Shown: positions 12,150 through 22,899 of the stretch, piece after piece | Position numbering within the stretch: the first letter of the stretch is position 1 | How the letters are laid out: each line of letters begins with the position of its first letter | From: Porphyra umbilicalis | Taxonomy: Eukaryota; Rhodophyta; Bangiophyceae; Bangiales; Bangiaceae | DNA length: 64,000 nucleotides | Direction of reading: 5' to 3' | Assembly (NCBI GenBank): GCA_002049455.2 | Contig: KV918902.1 | Coordinates: forward strand, 1 to 64,000 | Translations under genes and position numbers: made by a program | The notes under the pieces: generated by a model | What the model saw: the letters and a program-made list of their open reading frames with translations, nothing else | What the model was told of the DNA's origin: nothing | The model's database searches: none

Positions 12150-13758
12150 TTTCCATGGCCTGTAGGATAGGGTTGTGCAACACGCCCGGGGCGTGCTAAA
12201 TTGCACGCCTGGGGCGTGCAATTTCACGTGTTTTGGGCGTGTCACGCCCTGCACGCCCAGAATTTTAGGGGCGTGATTGGGGCGTGCTTGATGAAAAAAA
12301 GTACATCATTTCAAGTGCGCTCTTGGGGCGCCAGTCCACCGAATATTTTTCGGTGCAATTCCGTGCCACCTTCGTTACTTTTTCAGGGCGCGGTGTCTTC
12401 CTGCTCCGCCGAGCGTCCACAAACAAGGTGCTCGACGCTATGAGGAGTGGGAACCATTTTTCCGTCGTGCGCCCACAAACAAGGTGCTCGACGCCATGAT
12501 GCGCGGACGCCATCTGTGCGGAATGGCACAGCAACGGACACCTGCTGTCATCAGCCAGGGAGGACGCAGAGGGGCTCCTTGACACGGGCGCCAATGAGGA
12601 TGTTGAATGCAACGCATCGCGCGCCGGCAACGACCAGGCCGACGGCAGTGATGGAGGGGTGCCGGCGGCGAGCTACGCGCCTCCTGAACGAGGAGGTCGC
12701 CCGATGCGCCATGGTTGGCGCCGGCGTCCCTGGACCGGACTTTGGTCGTCCCGGCGACGAGGACGCCCCCGCGGCCACGACCGAGAATGATTTGATGACC
12801 ATCTGCTCTGGCTATGTGCGCGGTGAGATGGGTGGGACAGCGGGCGGTGGGGCGGCCGGTGGAGGCTAGGCGAGCCGACGTCCCGTGATGCTGCAAAGCA
12901 TCTTTGACGCAAAGTGGCAGAGGCCAAGAGAGTGTATCGCATGCAGCTGTTTCCTTCATGTTTTATGGCATTTTTGTGGTCCTTTGAACCATCCAAATTG
13001 CAAGAATATTGGGTATTTTGAATCGCGCATCAAGGAAGTGCCAAAACATGGGGGCTACATTAGGGGCGTGAAGAGGGGCGTGCCAATGTTGGGGGCGTGT
13101 AGAAGGGCGTGATTAGGCGTGCATCGCCCACCCCGCCACCCAAAAAGGGGCGTGATGCACAACCCTACTGTAGGACAGGGTGCTCTCAAAGTGTAGTGAT
13201 GCACACATATACTTAGATCGTGGAACTTGCTCTCCGTTTCAGAGGTGGCAGTCTGCATTCGTGTCCTCAGGGATCTGAGGGCGTGTCAACATTGGAATGG
13301 TCGCGATGACGCTAAAATCGAATAGAGTTACGTGGCTCAGAAGGGCTGTCCTGCCACAGGGGTCACCGGGCCCGGACGGTGCCTGGCCCCCCACCGCCCC
13401 GAGTTGCGCGCGGCAACCTACTTCTGGGGTTCGAAGCGCCCACGATGACCCGCGAATGATCGTGCCTGTCGATCCCATCCGCTCGCCCGTGCGCCGTGCC
13501 GGCCGCGCGCAGGTGCGCTGCGCGGCTGGGTGACGGCCCCGCCCGTAGGCGTTGCACCACGTCGGCGGGCCGCCGCCGCTGCGGCGGCGGCGGCGACACC
13601 CCTGTCCCCGCCCCACGCCCCCCCCGCCACGGCATCGTGGCTGTACGTGCCCCCGTGCGTTCTCGCGGCCATGGAGCCGGCCGGCGTACCCGGTATCTAT
13701 GCGTCGCGGAGCGCGCCACCGCCCTGAAGGCCAGGGTATTGCACGTACGTGCCTGGAA
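12150..13758 (-). mobile_element. Short inverted-repeat element, copy A (interrupted)
   Basis: Copy A of a repeat also present at 21758-22459 (B) and 37475-38183 (C), here in opposite orientation. Its parts are 12150-12167 and 13176-13758, separated by a nested hAT element. The terminal region includes TGGCC and GGACAGGGTGCTCTC. The other end is the palindromic CACGTACGTG near CCAGG (13741-13758). Near both ends is CCCTGGCCTT followed by AGG, giving a roughly 27-bp imperfect terminal inverted repeat. The interior is GC-rich and holds no recognisable transposase, so it is non-autonomous. Confidence 0.7.
12168..13167 (+). mobile_element. Non-autonomous hAT element with perfect 8-bp target duplication
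   Basis: Exactly 1000 bp. The left end is TAGGGTTGTGCAACACGCCC and the right end is the reverse complement of TAGGGTTGTGCATCACGCCC. The target duplication CTGTAGGA is perfect (12160-12167 and 13168-13175). The 8-bp duplication and the end sequence shared with the hAT element at 3935 assign it to hAT. GGGGCGTG and its complement are repeated many times within about 130 bp of each end, as expected for subterminal transposase-binding sites. No intact transposase is inside. It lies inside short-element copy A. Confidence 0.9.
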
Positions 13759-14389
13759 GTCATGAAACACTTCTGCAGACGGGAAACCGATGGGGACCCA
13801 GCCCGGTTGTGTACTGCAGGTTTCGACGAAGTACACGCCAGAAATGGAGCAGCTGCCTGAGGCCCAGTCTTGACGACGGGCTCTCAGCGTGCACGCACGC
13901 GTGTGAGCCAATGAAAGCGCTGCGTTCCAATCACGGCTGCTTCATTTGTATCAATCTGCGGCGGTTGCGCTCATAAAAGACTTATGCTCAAAACAGGCTC
14001 CTTTTGGAACGATTGGGGTCAGGACGAGAGCGTGTGCGAGATTTTCCGGAATATCTCGCACACGAACACGCGTGGAGAGGCCACTTCGTGATCCTAGGTC
14101 GGTTTTTGGACCCGGGTTGACTGTCAGAAAGTGATGCCCACAAGCTTGCGGCTACAGTCAATATCCGGTTATCCGAGTGTGGGACCTGCACTATTTTTCA
14201 TGAGCAGCTCCTTCACGATATGTCAAAGGCAGACAGCCGTCTCGTGAGGTCCGTGGGTGGATGCAAAATTCTTTACCGCGCACTCTTCATGCACTGAGGA
14301 GCCAATCTTCGTCACTTTCCTTCACACTCTTTTGCAGTTGCCCTTCTTGGAACTTTCTCCGCTCTGCGCGTCTCTCAAAATTGCGTGAT
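13759..14389. other. No recognisable gene
   Basis: Mixed-composition sequence with only short frames and no recognised repeat or domain. Confidence 0.45.
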
Positions 14390-16305
14390 CGGCAATACTG
14401 CCGCTCGCCGGGGTGACGCCGTCGGCGCGCCCGCCCACCACCACGGGGGTGTGAGGGCGCCCCGCCGACGCCTCCACGATGGCAGCTGCCTCGGCGGCGG
14501 GCCACCGCCGCAGCGGTCGCCGCCGCAGCAGCGGCGGTGAAGGCAGCGGCGACGGCGGGCTGTGGCCGCCGTCGACGGCGGCGTGCCTCGGGTTGCTGCC
14601 CGCACCGCTCGCCGCAGACGTGTCACCGTCGGGCACTTCCGGTGCTTCCCGCGTCGATATGGCAACATGGACGACGCGCGTATTCAGGGCGGCGGCGGGG
14701 CCGGCGTCAGCGGCGGCGGCGGCACCCCTTCGCGCGGTGCTGGGGGGTGCTCCCGGGCGGGGGGTCGCCGCCGCCGCCGAAGGCAGAGAGGCTCATACGC
14801 CGCCGCGGTGGCGTGGGTGGCCCGCTGGCCCCCCGCGTTTGGCAGTAACGGCGGCGGCGTGCACGGCGGGCGACGGGGCGGCGGCCGCGGCGGCCGCGGC
14901 CGTGTCACGGTGCCAAGGCGGCGCGCGTCGCCGCCGCCGCCGCAGCCGCCGCCCGGCGTCGGCGGTCGTAGTGACACGCGCGCGGGCGGCCGGGCCGGCC
15001 CTGCCCCACCCCCCGCTCTGGCAGCCGCCACCGACGCGCAAGGTTTCGGCGGACACCGCAGCGGGCCGCGCGGCGCCCCCCCCACGGCGATTGGCGGGTG
15101 CTGGGCACGCCCCCCCCCCTCGGGTGCTCTCGGCCGCCGCGCGCGCGCTCTCCTCGCGGCCGCCACGACGGGCGCACGCGTGGCCAACGCGGCCGCGCGC
15201 CTCCCCGCCGCCGTTGTGGGCGTCTACGGGGACGCCATCACCGCTGCCGCCGTGGTGGCGGCCGACGGCGGCGTGGTGGGACGTGCCGTCCCAGGTGTCG
15301 GGGGTTGGCGGAGAAGGGGAGCGTCGGGGGAAGGGGGAGGGCAGGGAGGGGGCGTCGCGGGGGGGGGGGGAGGGGAGGGGACGCCTACGGTGGCTTCCCG
15401 CTGGACAGGATGGCAATGGGCGACGACCAGAGGGGATGGTTCGTGGTGGTGGCGCCGTCGGCGACGGCTCCCCGTGGCCATGCGCGAGCGCCGGAACGGG
15501 GGCGCCCGCCGCGTCGCGTCCGCCGCGGCCACCCGCCGTCACGGTCTCCCCGTGGCCGCCCGCCGTGGGCACGGCCGACCGAGGCGGCGGCGGCGCGCCG
15601 CGTGGCGCGGCGCGGCCGCCGCCGCCCCCCCGCCTACGCGGCGGCGCGGTGCGCCACCAGCGGCGCCAGCCGAGGCGGTGGCTCCCCCGGCGTGCCACTC
15701 CCCCTGCGGCCGCGCGATACGTGGCGGAGGGACGCTGGCCGCCGCCGCCGCCGGCCGTACCGCCGCCGCCGCCGACATCGCCGCCGACGCGGGCGCCGAC
15801 GACCGCGCGGCGCGGGCTCCCCGTCGGCGGCCACGGCGGGGGCGTTCCCCCCCGGACAGGGGGGAATGCCCCCGCCGTGCCCCCCCTCACGGCGCCGCCC
15901 GCTCGGACGAGCGGCGGGCGGCGGCCATGCGCGGGCGGCGGCCGCAGACGCAGACGCTGCGGCGGCGCGGTTGTGGTTGCGCAGCGGCGCTGCCGCCCGC
16001 GTCGGCCGCGCAGGCTGCGGGGTGGCGGGTCGCCGCCGCCCGCGGACCGGCCGACCCCGATTCGGTGTGCTGGCCGATCGACGGGGCGCCGGCCGACGGC
16101 GACAGGCGGCGCACGGGGTGGGCCCGCGCCGTAGCGGGTCGATGTGGGGGGGGGGGGGGGGCGTGTGGGGAAACTGGGGCGCGGCCGACCCAGATGACGG
16201 GCGAAGCGCAGGGCACGACGGGGGAAAGACGCGCACACCCGCACCCGCGCTCCCGTCGCGCGCGAGAGCGGAGGGTGGCGCGGGGGTGGGGCCGACGATG
16301 CCCTC
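14390..16305. other. Extreme GC-rich low-complexity block
   Basis: Same character as 9980-11960: CGG/CCG/GGC-biased, with 490-615-codon frames open together on both strands. Includes G and C homopolymer runs near 15360 and 16146. No domain recognised, so no gene is called. Confidence 0.6.
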
Positions 16306-17657
16306 CCTACAGGAACAGAACCGCAATAAAACCGCGATCCGTGATGCTCGCGCAGGGACCGTGGGCCGAGGTCCAAACCGCGATAAAACCGCAATCTGCC
16401 GGACTTTGATTGGCCCACAATCGCCCTCAGCTGGGCCCAGCGAAGATGAGGAGGAGGTCTGTCGACCATGCTTACAGCCCGCAAGTGCGGACTACAGTTC
16501 GTATCGCTGCCTATTTCTCTGTTCCTTCGTATTAATATTGTATTTTATTTCTGTTCTATTACTCTAGATGGCGAAGACGATCAAGCTGCTGCTGCGCCAG
16601 CTCCTGCTCCCGCGTCGCCTGTGCCGGAGCGTCGCCGTTGCTGGCCGTCGACGAGGCAGCAGCGTCCGCGGGGAGGGCGGCGGCAGCGGGCGGACCCCGC
16701 CGATGTAAACCCCCCCCGCCCAGTGTGTCCGGACAACGGGGGCGGGGGGGAAGGCGGGGGGGAAGGCGGGGGGGGAAGGGGGCCAGCCGCCCGGAGCGTC
16801 GGCAAAGGAGTAGGCGGAGGGGGAGGGGGGGGGGGCGCCGACGCCGGTGCAGGAGACGCGATCACCGGTGGGGGGGGGGGATAGGGGGGGCAGGTACTGC
16901 CAGCTGTGCGGCTCAAAGCAGCGGCCACCTGAGAGGCAGCCAGCAGACCACCCACATCTGAGTAAGGGACACGGGAAAAAGACGGATGCGACAACTACAA
17001 CAAAGATGTCAGCAGCCACGAGCGATGTGAAAAAAAAAAGCCACAAAGCCCGCACGGCGACCAAGACCGAGCCGTACCCCCTCACCAAAAGCGCACGACA
17101 AGGATCCTCCGGTGTGCTTACCTGCCCGGCTCGTGAGCGGCCGTCGAAAGGCGCAGAGCGCAGGCGAGAGCTCCGACGTCGTGGCATGGCGGTCGGAATT
17201 GAAGGGGGAGGGTGCAGAGAACGCGGGACAAGAACGCGTCCGCGTGGGGCAACTCGACGATGAAGGCAGTTGACGGGTGGTCGACGACGCTGGGGACAGC
17301 CAGGCGTCAAAGCCCAAGGCTTGTCGCTGCGCTGCAATGAGGTCTTGGTAATGGAGCCACACGGCCGAACGCTGATCATGAAAGGGTGCACGACTCCTTA
17401 TTGGATGGCACTAGATGTTTAAGGAGGCTTACGGAACATGATTGGATGCTTCAAGTCGCTGCGAGAAGCTATCAGAACAGGAGCTGCGAAATTTGTGGAA
17501 AGCCAATCAGAACTCATGAAGGCATCCGAGAAGCCATCATGCACTGTCAGGACCCAGCGATCCGACCAAGACTCGTCCAGACCCCTGTTGGCCCGTGGGA
17601 GAACCGCGATATCGCGGTTTTATCGCGCATCTGTTCCCGTAGGGCCTTGCGAGGGGG
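16306..17657. mobile_element. Possible short element bounded by about 40-bp inverted repeats
   Basis: The sequence at 16306-16344 (GGAACAG followed by CGCAATAAAACCGCGAT) recurs inverted at 17618-17657. The motif CCGCRATAAAACCGC also repeats internally at about 16378-16396. No target duplication was seen. Between the ends are G/C runs and overlapping frames of unknown value, including an intron-like pyrimidine tract ending CTCTAG just before an ATG at 16568. The element call is tentative. Confidence 0.35.
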
Positions 17658-18796
17658 TCATCCCCACCTCGACGGCTCGTGGAGGCGTGGCTGCCGCGGC
17701 TCCGCAGGTCCAGCGGCCGCCGACCGCGCCGCGGGGCCGCGCCCCTTCGACTGCCCACTGGCAGACACCCGGCGCTCCCGACCGGGTCGTCGCCCCAGCT
17801 AAAGGGACTGCTGCCCGGCTTTTCCGCCCGTCGAGGCCGGCGGCTTCCCCGAGGTCGGTGGCCGTCGGCATCGTGGTTGGCTGGCCCGTCGCGGGCGTCG
17901 GCGCCATCTCGAAGAGGACCTGCACGTGCGCCGTGGGGTGCCCCACGGCGGCGCAGCTGCGGCGACCTGTAGGTCGACGCGGTCCGGCGCTGTTTGATCC
18001 TGTTCTGTGTAGAATTTATTCCTCGGGGGGGCGTTTGTTTCCTCCATCGCCCTGCAGAAGGGCGGCGGGCTCCGACGTCGCCAAGCACGCACCAACACAG
18101 TGTCCGCAGTCGCGCGTGTTGGTCGTCCTCCATGGTAGGCGCCCGATCTTTCCTCAAGTGCCTTGGGTGTCTCCCCTTCCCCCCCGCCCCCCCGGCTCCT
18201 CCCTGTCGAGCCCGGCGGCATCCTCCCCTACATGGCCGCCGCTGCGATGGTAGACTGCCTGCAGAACAACCCCAGGAAACAGAGGGCCGCGCTTCTAAAG
18301 GGTGGGGGAGGCGCGCCGTGGGATGGCGGAGGGTGGGGGGGTGGTTGTCGCCACGGCCACCGGGTCAGACGGCGTCCGCGGAAAGCGACTCTGTCGTGCC
18401 CGTACGTTGCCTCCCAGTGGCATTGGTGGGGCGGCCTTCGCGGCGGGGCCTGTGCTACCTGCACGTGGAAGGCAGCCGCAAAGTGCAGCCAAAGTAGTCT
18501 GGGGGGGACCCTCCTACTCCTGGATCCAGAATCACCACACCTCACGAGGCCCGACGCATCGTCGTGCGTGCCCGTGGGCCCCCCCCCGCGCGCCACCAAG
18601 CGCGCCCGCACCCGCATAACTGGGCGCGCCCGCCGCCGGTGGTCAAACTAAATATCGACCGTCCAGGTCCGATGCGCCATCGCCGATCTATGGGCAGGCA
18701 GCGCCACCGAGGACAAAGACGGGGTCGACCGTGGAGGAGGCAAGAACAACGTGCGGTGTGGCGCCCGAGTCCTTTATGGACCTTGCCGACTTGCCT
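17658..18796. other. No recognisable gene
   Basis: GC-rich with overlapping frames on both strands and no domain. The minus strand here could hold further exons of the gene at 18797-19657, but I could not find a convincing join. Confidence 0.4.
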
Positions 18797-19657
18797 CTAC
18801 AGGCGGTGAGAATGGCGGCAAATGCGCCGAGAGAGCTTCGACGAGGTAAAAATGGAATATGTCGAGGCCGCCGCACATACGCAGCATGACTCGTACTGCA
18901 ACACCGACCACAAGGACACCCCATAGTTCCGGGTTACAACGTAGGCTTGCCCCCCGAAGAACCCGATGTCCTTGCCCTTCTTTCTCGTACACAAGATGGG
19001 CCCGTCAAAAACTTCGCCAGCCGTCATGGTGGGGTTCAGAATGATGCGGTCCAGCATCGACAGGTCTCTTGCGTAGAACCTGGCCAGCGCCGCATCCCCG
19101 TATTGCAGCTGCAGTCGTGACTTAGAGGTCGCCCCCCGACACACCCGCCCGTTCATCCGCAAGCCAGCGGGGTAGATGAGGATGACCTGCTCCTTTGGTC
19201 GATGCTCCACCTTCGTGATTGTGAACGAAGTGCAAAAAGGACCTCCCCCAGCGGCCTTGTAAAAGCCGTTCACGTGGAGTGTGGGGCCGACGCGGAAAGC
19301 ACGCGAGGCGAACGGGAGCGTTGACCCTTCCTCGTCCGAGACACCATCAGCCGCTGACGAGGGAGCAGCGAGCAAAGCCAGGGCGGCGGCTTCCGACTCA
19401 AGGCGATCACGGACAGAGCCACGGAAGCCACTGCTGCTGGTTGCAATGCGCACATCTGGCGTCGACGCCTCGCTGGTCGCAGCAAGGAGGGCAGGGGCTT
19501 GCCCACCTGACGCGGCCGCCACCATGGCGGCAGTAGCGGCGATCAGGATTGTGATGGCAGTTGCACTCGCCCACTGGCGGAGCGTACCAACGCGGTAGCC
19601 ATGGCGGGAAGAGGAGGGGACCCCGATGGAGGGACCAGTTGTCCCGTGGCGCATCAT
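18797..19657 (-). CDS. Hypothetical secreted or single-TM protein
   Basis: The ORF starts with ATG at 19657 and has 286 residues. Residues about 30-52 form a hydrophobic Ala/Ile/Thr-rich segment (ASATAITILIAATAAMVAAA) after a short Arg-containing N-terminus, so it is a signal anchor or signal peptide. The following part (about 60-255) has balanced composition unlike the low-complexity frames nearby and includes paired Cys residues (GPFCTSF, GRVCRG, ILCTRK). The last 35 residues look unlike the rest, which suggests that the true gene splices out near 18900. I recognise no family. Confidence 0.4.
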   Translation of the reverse strand: MMRHGTTGPSIGVPSSSRHGYRVGTLRQWASATAITILIAATAAMVAAASGGQAPALLAATSEASTPDVRIATSSSGFRGSVRDRLESEAAALALLAAPSSAADGVSDEEGSTLPFASRAFRVGPTLHVNGFYKAAGGGPFCTSFTITKVEHRPKEQVILIYPAGLRMNGRVCRGATSKSRLQLQYGDAALARFYARDLSMLDRIILNPTMTAGEVFDGPILCTRKKGKDIGFFGGQAYVVTRNYGVSLWSVLQYESCCVCAAASTYSIFTSSKLSRRICRHSHRL

Positions 19658-20898
19658 GGTAGAGTTGGGAAGGGACGCTGCACAGTGGGAGATACAGTGC
19701 GGGATGGGCGGGGGTGGGGGGGTAGCCGACGCGGAAGGCGATCGAGACCTTGTCCGTCACGACGGGCGTCCAGGCCGACGCAGCCCTCACTCGGCGGCCA
19801 GAAGACCTCAGCTGCCCCCCCCTCACGACGGCGACCAGGCCGCGGGGAGCGTGGTATTTCTATAGGCGGGCCACGAGAGCGGAACATGGCTGGGTCTCGC
19901 TTCCCAGTCTGTCAGACGTCGCCCTCGATTTCTCAACGCAGAACTTGGCGCTCAGACGGCCAAGAGCACCAAGATCGAAAAGATTATTGGCTAAATTTCC
20001 TCCCAAATAATCATCCTGCTTGCCATGAAGTTTACACTGGTACACCCTGCTATTCTGTTTTCATTTGAGGCAACGAAAGTGGCCGTTGTTGTCCTATGTG
20101 CCAAATATGAGGATAAATAGATCAATAGATCTCATCCGTCACGTCCTTGATGGCAGGGATGAAAGTTCAGGACAAATGGGTAGCTGGTTCTACTTCCATA
20201 ATTAACCGGAACATCAGCTTTTGTCTTACTCGACGTGGTGGCCATTTCCTACTGGCGAAACGTTCCAGGTGTGACTGTCTGCTTGCGCAACCGGACCACC
20301 CGCATTTGGTAGCTGGCGTACGATTCTTTCATGCTGATGAGGTGTCTCACCATCAGGCCCCTGGCAGATCACTCGTCTCACTGCGGTGATGTGGTGTGGA
20401 TGCGCCGGAGAAGGCCAGGTCAGGATGGATCGAGCTCTGCGGCCGTCCCGACGCTAGTTCTTTTTCAAATACATGGAGAACGGACAAGTTCGCAAGACGG
20501 GAAGAGAACTAAACCTGAACGCCCTGTCGTTTAAGTGAACCAGGTGGATTCCCCCCACATGTGGCGAACCGGAACAAACGCGGACGATTCTTTTTGGCAG
20601 CGAAGCGTTGTGATTCTAACAAGCCTTCATTCAGCTCATCTCGGGAGCTTATATTGATTTGCAAGGCGCTTTTCAGCCCGATACTGCTTTTCTGAGGGCG
20701 TCGAGGGAACTGTGCCATGTTTCGCAGTTCATCGAATTTGAGGGCATATTGTCCTACGGGCAGTCGTGTCCCACCTGCTGGGCGCGTCGTAGATCCTGGA
20801 AGATTGGATGAACATTTAATCGGTCCAGGCCAGGAGACGAGTCGATGAAGACATGGAATAAGTGGACGAGGCCACGAGATAAGTGGTGGAGGCTTGCG
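19658..20898. other. No recognisable gene
   Basis: Composition drops toward AT-rich after 19950. Only short frames are present. Nothing recognised. Confidence 0.45.
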
Positions 20899-21077
20899 GA
20901 CGATCTCAAGAGGCCAGGGGACAATCCGAGGAGGCCAGCGGACAATCCGACGAGGCCAGCGAACGATCCGACGAGGTCAGTGGACGATCCGACGAGGTCA
21001 GCGGACGATCCGACGAGGTCAGCGGACGATCCGACGAGGTCAGCGGACGATCCGAAGAGGTCAGCGGACGATCATAT
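20899..21077 (+). repeat. 21-bp tandem repeat, about 8.5 units
   Basis: Units of the form GACGATCCGACGAGGTCAGCG start at 20899 and recur every 21 bases to 21067. The unit is a multiple of three, so the plus frame reads a seven-residue repeat (DDPTRSA) in a 104-codon ORF at 20845-21159. The early units are more diverged (GGCCAGCG versus GGTCAGCG). Whether the ORF is expressed is unknown. Confidence 0.9.
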
Positions 21078-21757
21078 ATGGCCAGGGATATGGCAGATCC
21101 CTGTTCCTAGAACCCCAACCGGCAGAACTCTTCCAGGAAATGCGTTTCACCCCCCCTAGCGGCACCGACAGCACAGCAGGGCTGTCCAAGAGGACGTTAC
21201 GGACAGGACCGACCCGTCCATCTGGTCTTAGGGCATGTCTAGCAAAGGAGCGAACCGACTGAAACTCTTAACGTGGATTACCGTGGCACCGTTCGCTCCA
21301 CAGCGCGTTGCTCGCTCTTCCTTATTTAATCCTCGTGTCAAACGCGAAGTTTCCTGAGGAAAATTCTGGGGATCGTTTTTCGACTGCAGCCACATCGATC
21401 CTAGTGGTCGCGATAACCGATTTCTGAGATCATCCAGTAACGATCTCAGGACCGAAGCAGAATAGTCCTCCGGTTCTTTCGTGGATCTATCTTGATATGG
21501 TCCTTTAACTAGAATGAGATGTGACAAAGAACCTTTCAGTCAGAATGACCTGGGAACTATTTTTGCGCTTCAGTACCCGTGTTCTTCAGAACTGTTCCGC
21601 GGATCATATCAGGATCGGACCTGGACCGCTCGGTGGATAGTTCGCGAGAACAAACGAAAGACCGAGCACCGAACTGACCGTCGGATCATCTCGCGGATGA
21701 TCTGACTTCTTTTTTGCCATTCGATCAGCCTCGCGGAAGCAAGATGGTCTTTGACAA
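21078..21757. other. No recognisable gene; GATC-rich sequence
   Basis: Contains many GATC, ATCCG and GATCATATC-like words and no domain-bearing frame. Confidence 0.4.
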
Positions 21758-22459
21758 TTCCAGGCACGTACGTGCAATACCCTGGCCTTCAGGGCGGTGG
21801 CGCGCTCGGCGACGCACAGATACCGGGTAAGCCGGCCGGCTCCATGGCTGCGAGCACACACGGGGGCACGTGCAGCCACGTTGCCGTGGCGGGGGGGGCG
21901 TGGGGCGGGGAAAGGGGTGCCGCCGCCGCCGCCGCGGCGGCGGCGGCCCGCCGGCGTGGTGCAACGCCTACGGGCGGGGCCGTCACCCAGCCGCGCAGCG
22001 CAGCTGCGCGCGGCCGACAAGGCGCACGGGCGGGCGGATGGGATCGACCACCGCGCGACGGGGCGCCTCTAACCGTGCCGCAAGATGGCGTTAGATTCCG
22101 GCGACGTGCCGCCGCAAGAGAAGCTGGCGAGCAGGCACGATCACGCGCGGGTCTTCGCGGGCGCGTCGAATCCGGAAGTCGCTGCACGCTGTCGCCTCGC
22201 GCAAATCGGGGCGGGGGGGGGGGCAGGGGGGCAGGCGCCGTCTGGGCCCTGTGACCCTTGTGGCAGGACAGTCCTTCTCAGCCACGTTACTCTATTCGCT
22301 TTTAGCGTCATCGCGACCCTTCCAACGCTGACACGCCCTCAGATCCCTGAGGACACGAATGCAGACTGCCACCTCTGAAACGGAGATCAAGTCCCGATAT
22401 CTGAGTATATGTGTGCATCACTACACTTTGAGAGCACCCTGTCCTAAAGGCCAGGGAAA
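21758..22459 (+). mobile_element. Short inverted-repeat element, copy B
   Basis: Starts TTCCAGGCACGTACGTGCAA and ends CTAAAGGCCAGGGAAA. Internally, ACCCTGGCCTTCAGGGCGG at 21780 mirrors the 3' end. It is co-linear with copies A and C; the shared 3' part includes CATCACTACACTTTGAGAGC. It has a GC-rich interior and no transposase. It sits 440 bp upstream of the Tnp2-type transposase gene, but there is no evidence that they belong together. Confidence 0.75.
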
Positions 22460-22899
22460 TGCTCTGAACCTGTCGCATGGATAGACATGAGGATAGTCAC
22501 CAGACTAAGGGAGATCTCCGATGAGGCCAGTGCAGCGGCCCGTATCCGGACCTGGACTGCGGGCACGAGCGAAACTGATCTTGCGTGCATCGACGTCCTG
22601 CATTTTGTCAAGCGCGCATGTTGCTCTCTTACTACCCTTCGACCGATAGACTTGGCTTCGTCGTGCGTGGTCCCCTTGACTCGTCCTGTCCTGTTGCAAT
22701 CCTGACGGCCTCGTCGCCCGGCTGCCCACTTCTTGTTACCGCCGAGCTGTGTCACTCGTACCGCAAGAGCTCGATTCGATTCCACTTGTGCCCTTTTGCG
22801 GCCCCTCGTACCGTCCTTGCCCACGATACCTGCTTTCGTCGACACTCTTCTATCACTTACTATCGCCTCGCAGCCGGCTCTCGCTGGGGGCTCGAATAA

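Noticed and set aside
9913..12183. Many 300-575-codon ORFs on both strands
   Set aside because: All frames are open together because of GC composition. Products are Ala/Arg/Gly/Pro strings without domains.
14479..16567. ORFs of 490-615 codons
   Set aside because: Same compositional artefact as at 10-12 kb.
16480..16570. Intron-like AT/pyrimidine-rich stretch ending CTCTAG before ATG
   Set aside because: No matching donor or exon with a recognisable product was found.
18688..18924. KDSGATPHVV motif on the minus strand resembling a copia protease
   Set aside because: Only a few residues match. No flanking Gag, integrase or RT, and the frame overlaps another plausible ORF.
20899..21077. CRISPR-like repeat array
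   Set aside because: Units are contiguous without spacers and the genome is eukaryotic; it is a minisatellite.
22410..22430. CATCACTACAC as a CACTA-type terminus for the Tnp2 element
   Set aside because: The motif is internal to the short element and present in copies A and C that have no transposase nearby.
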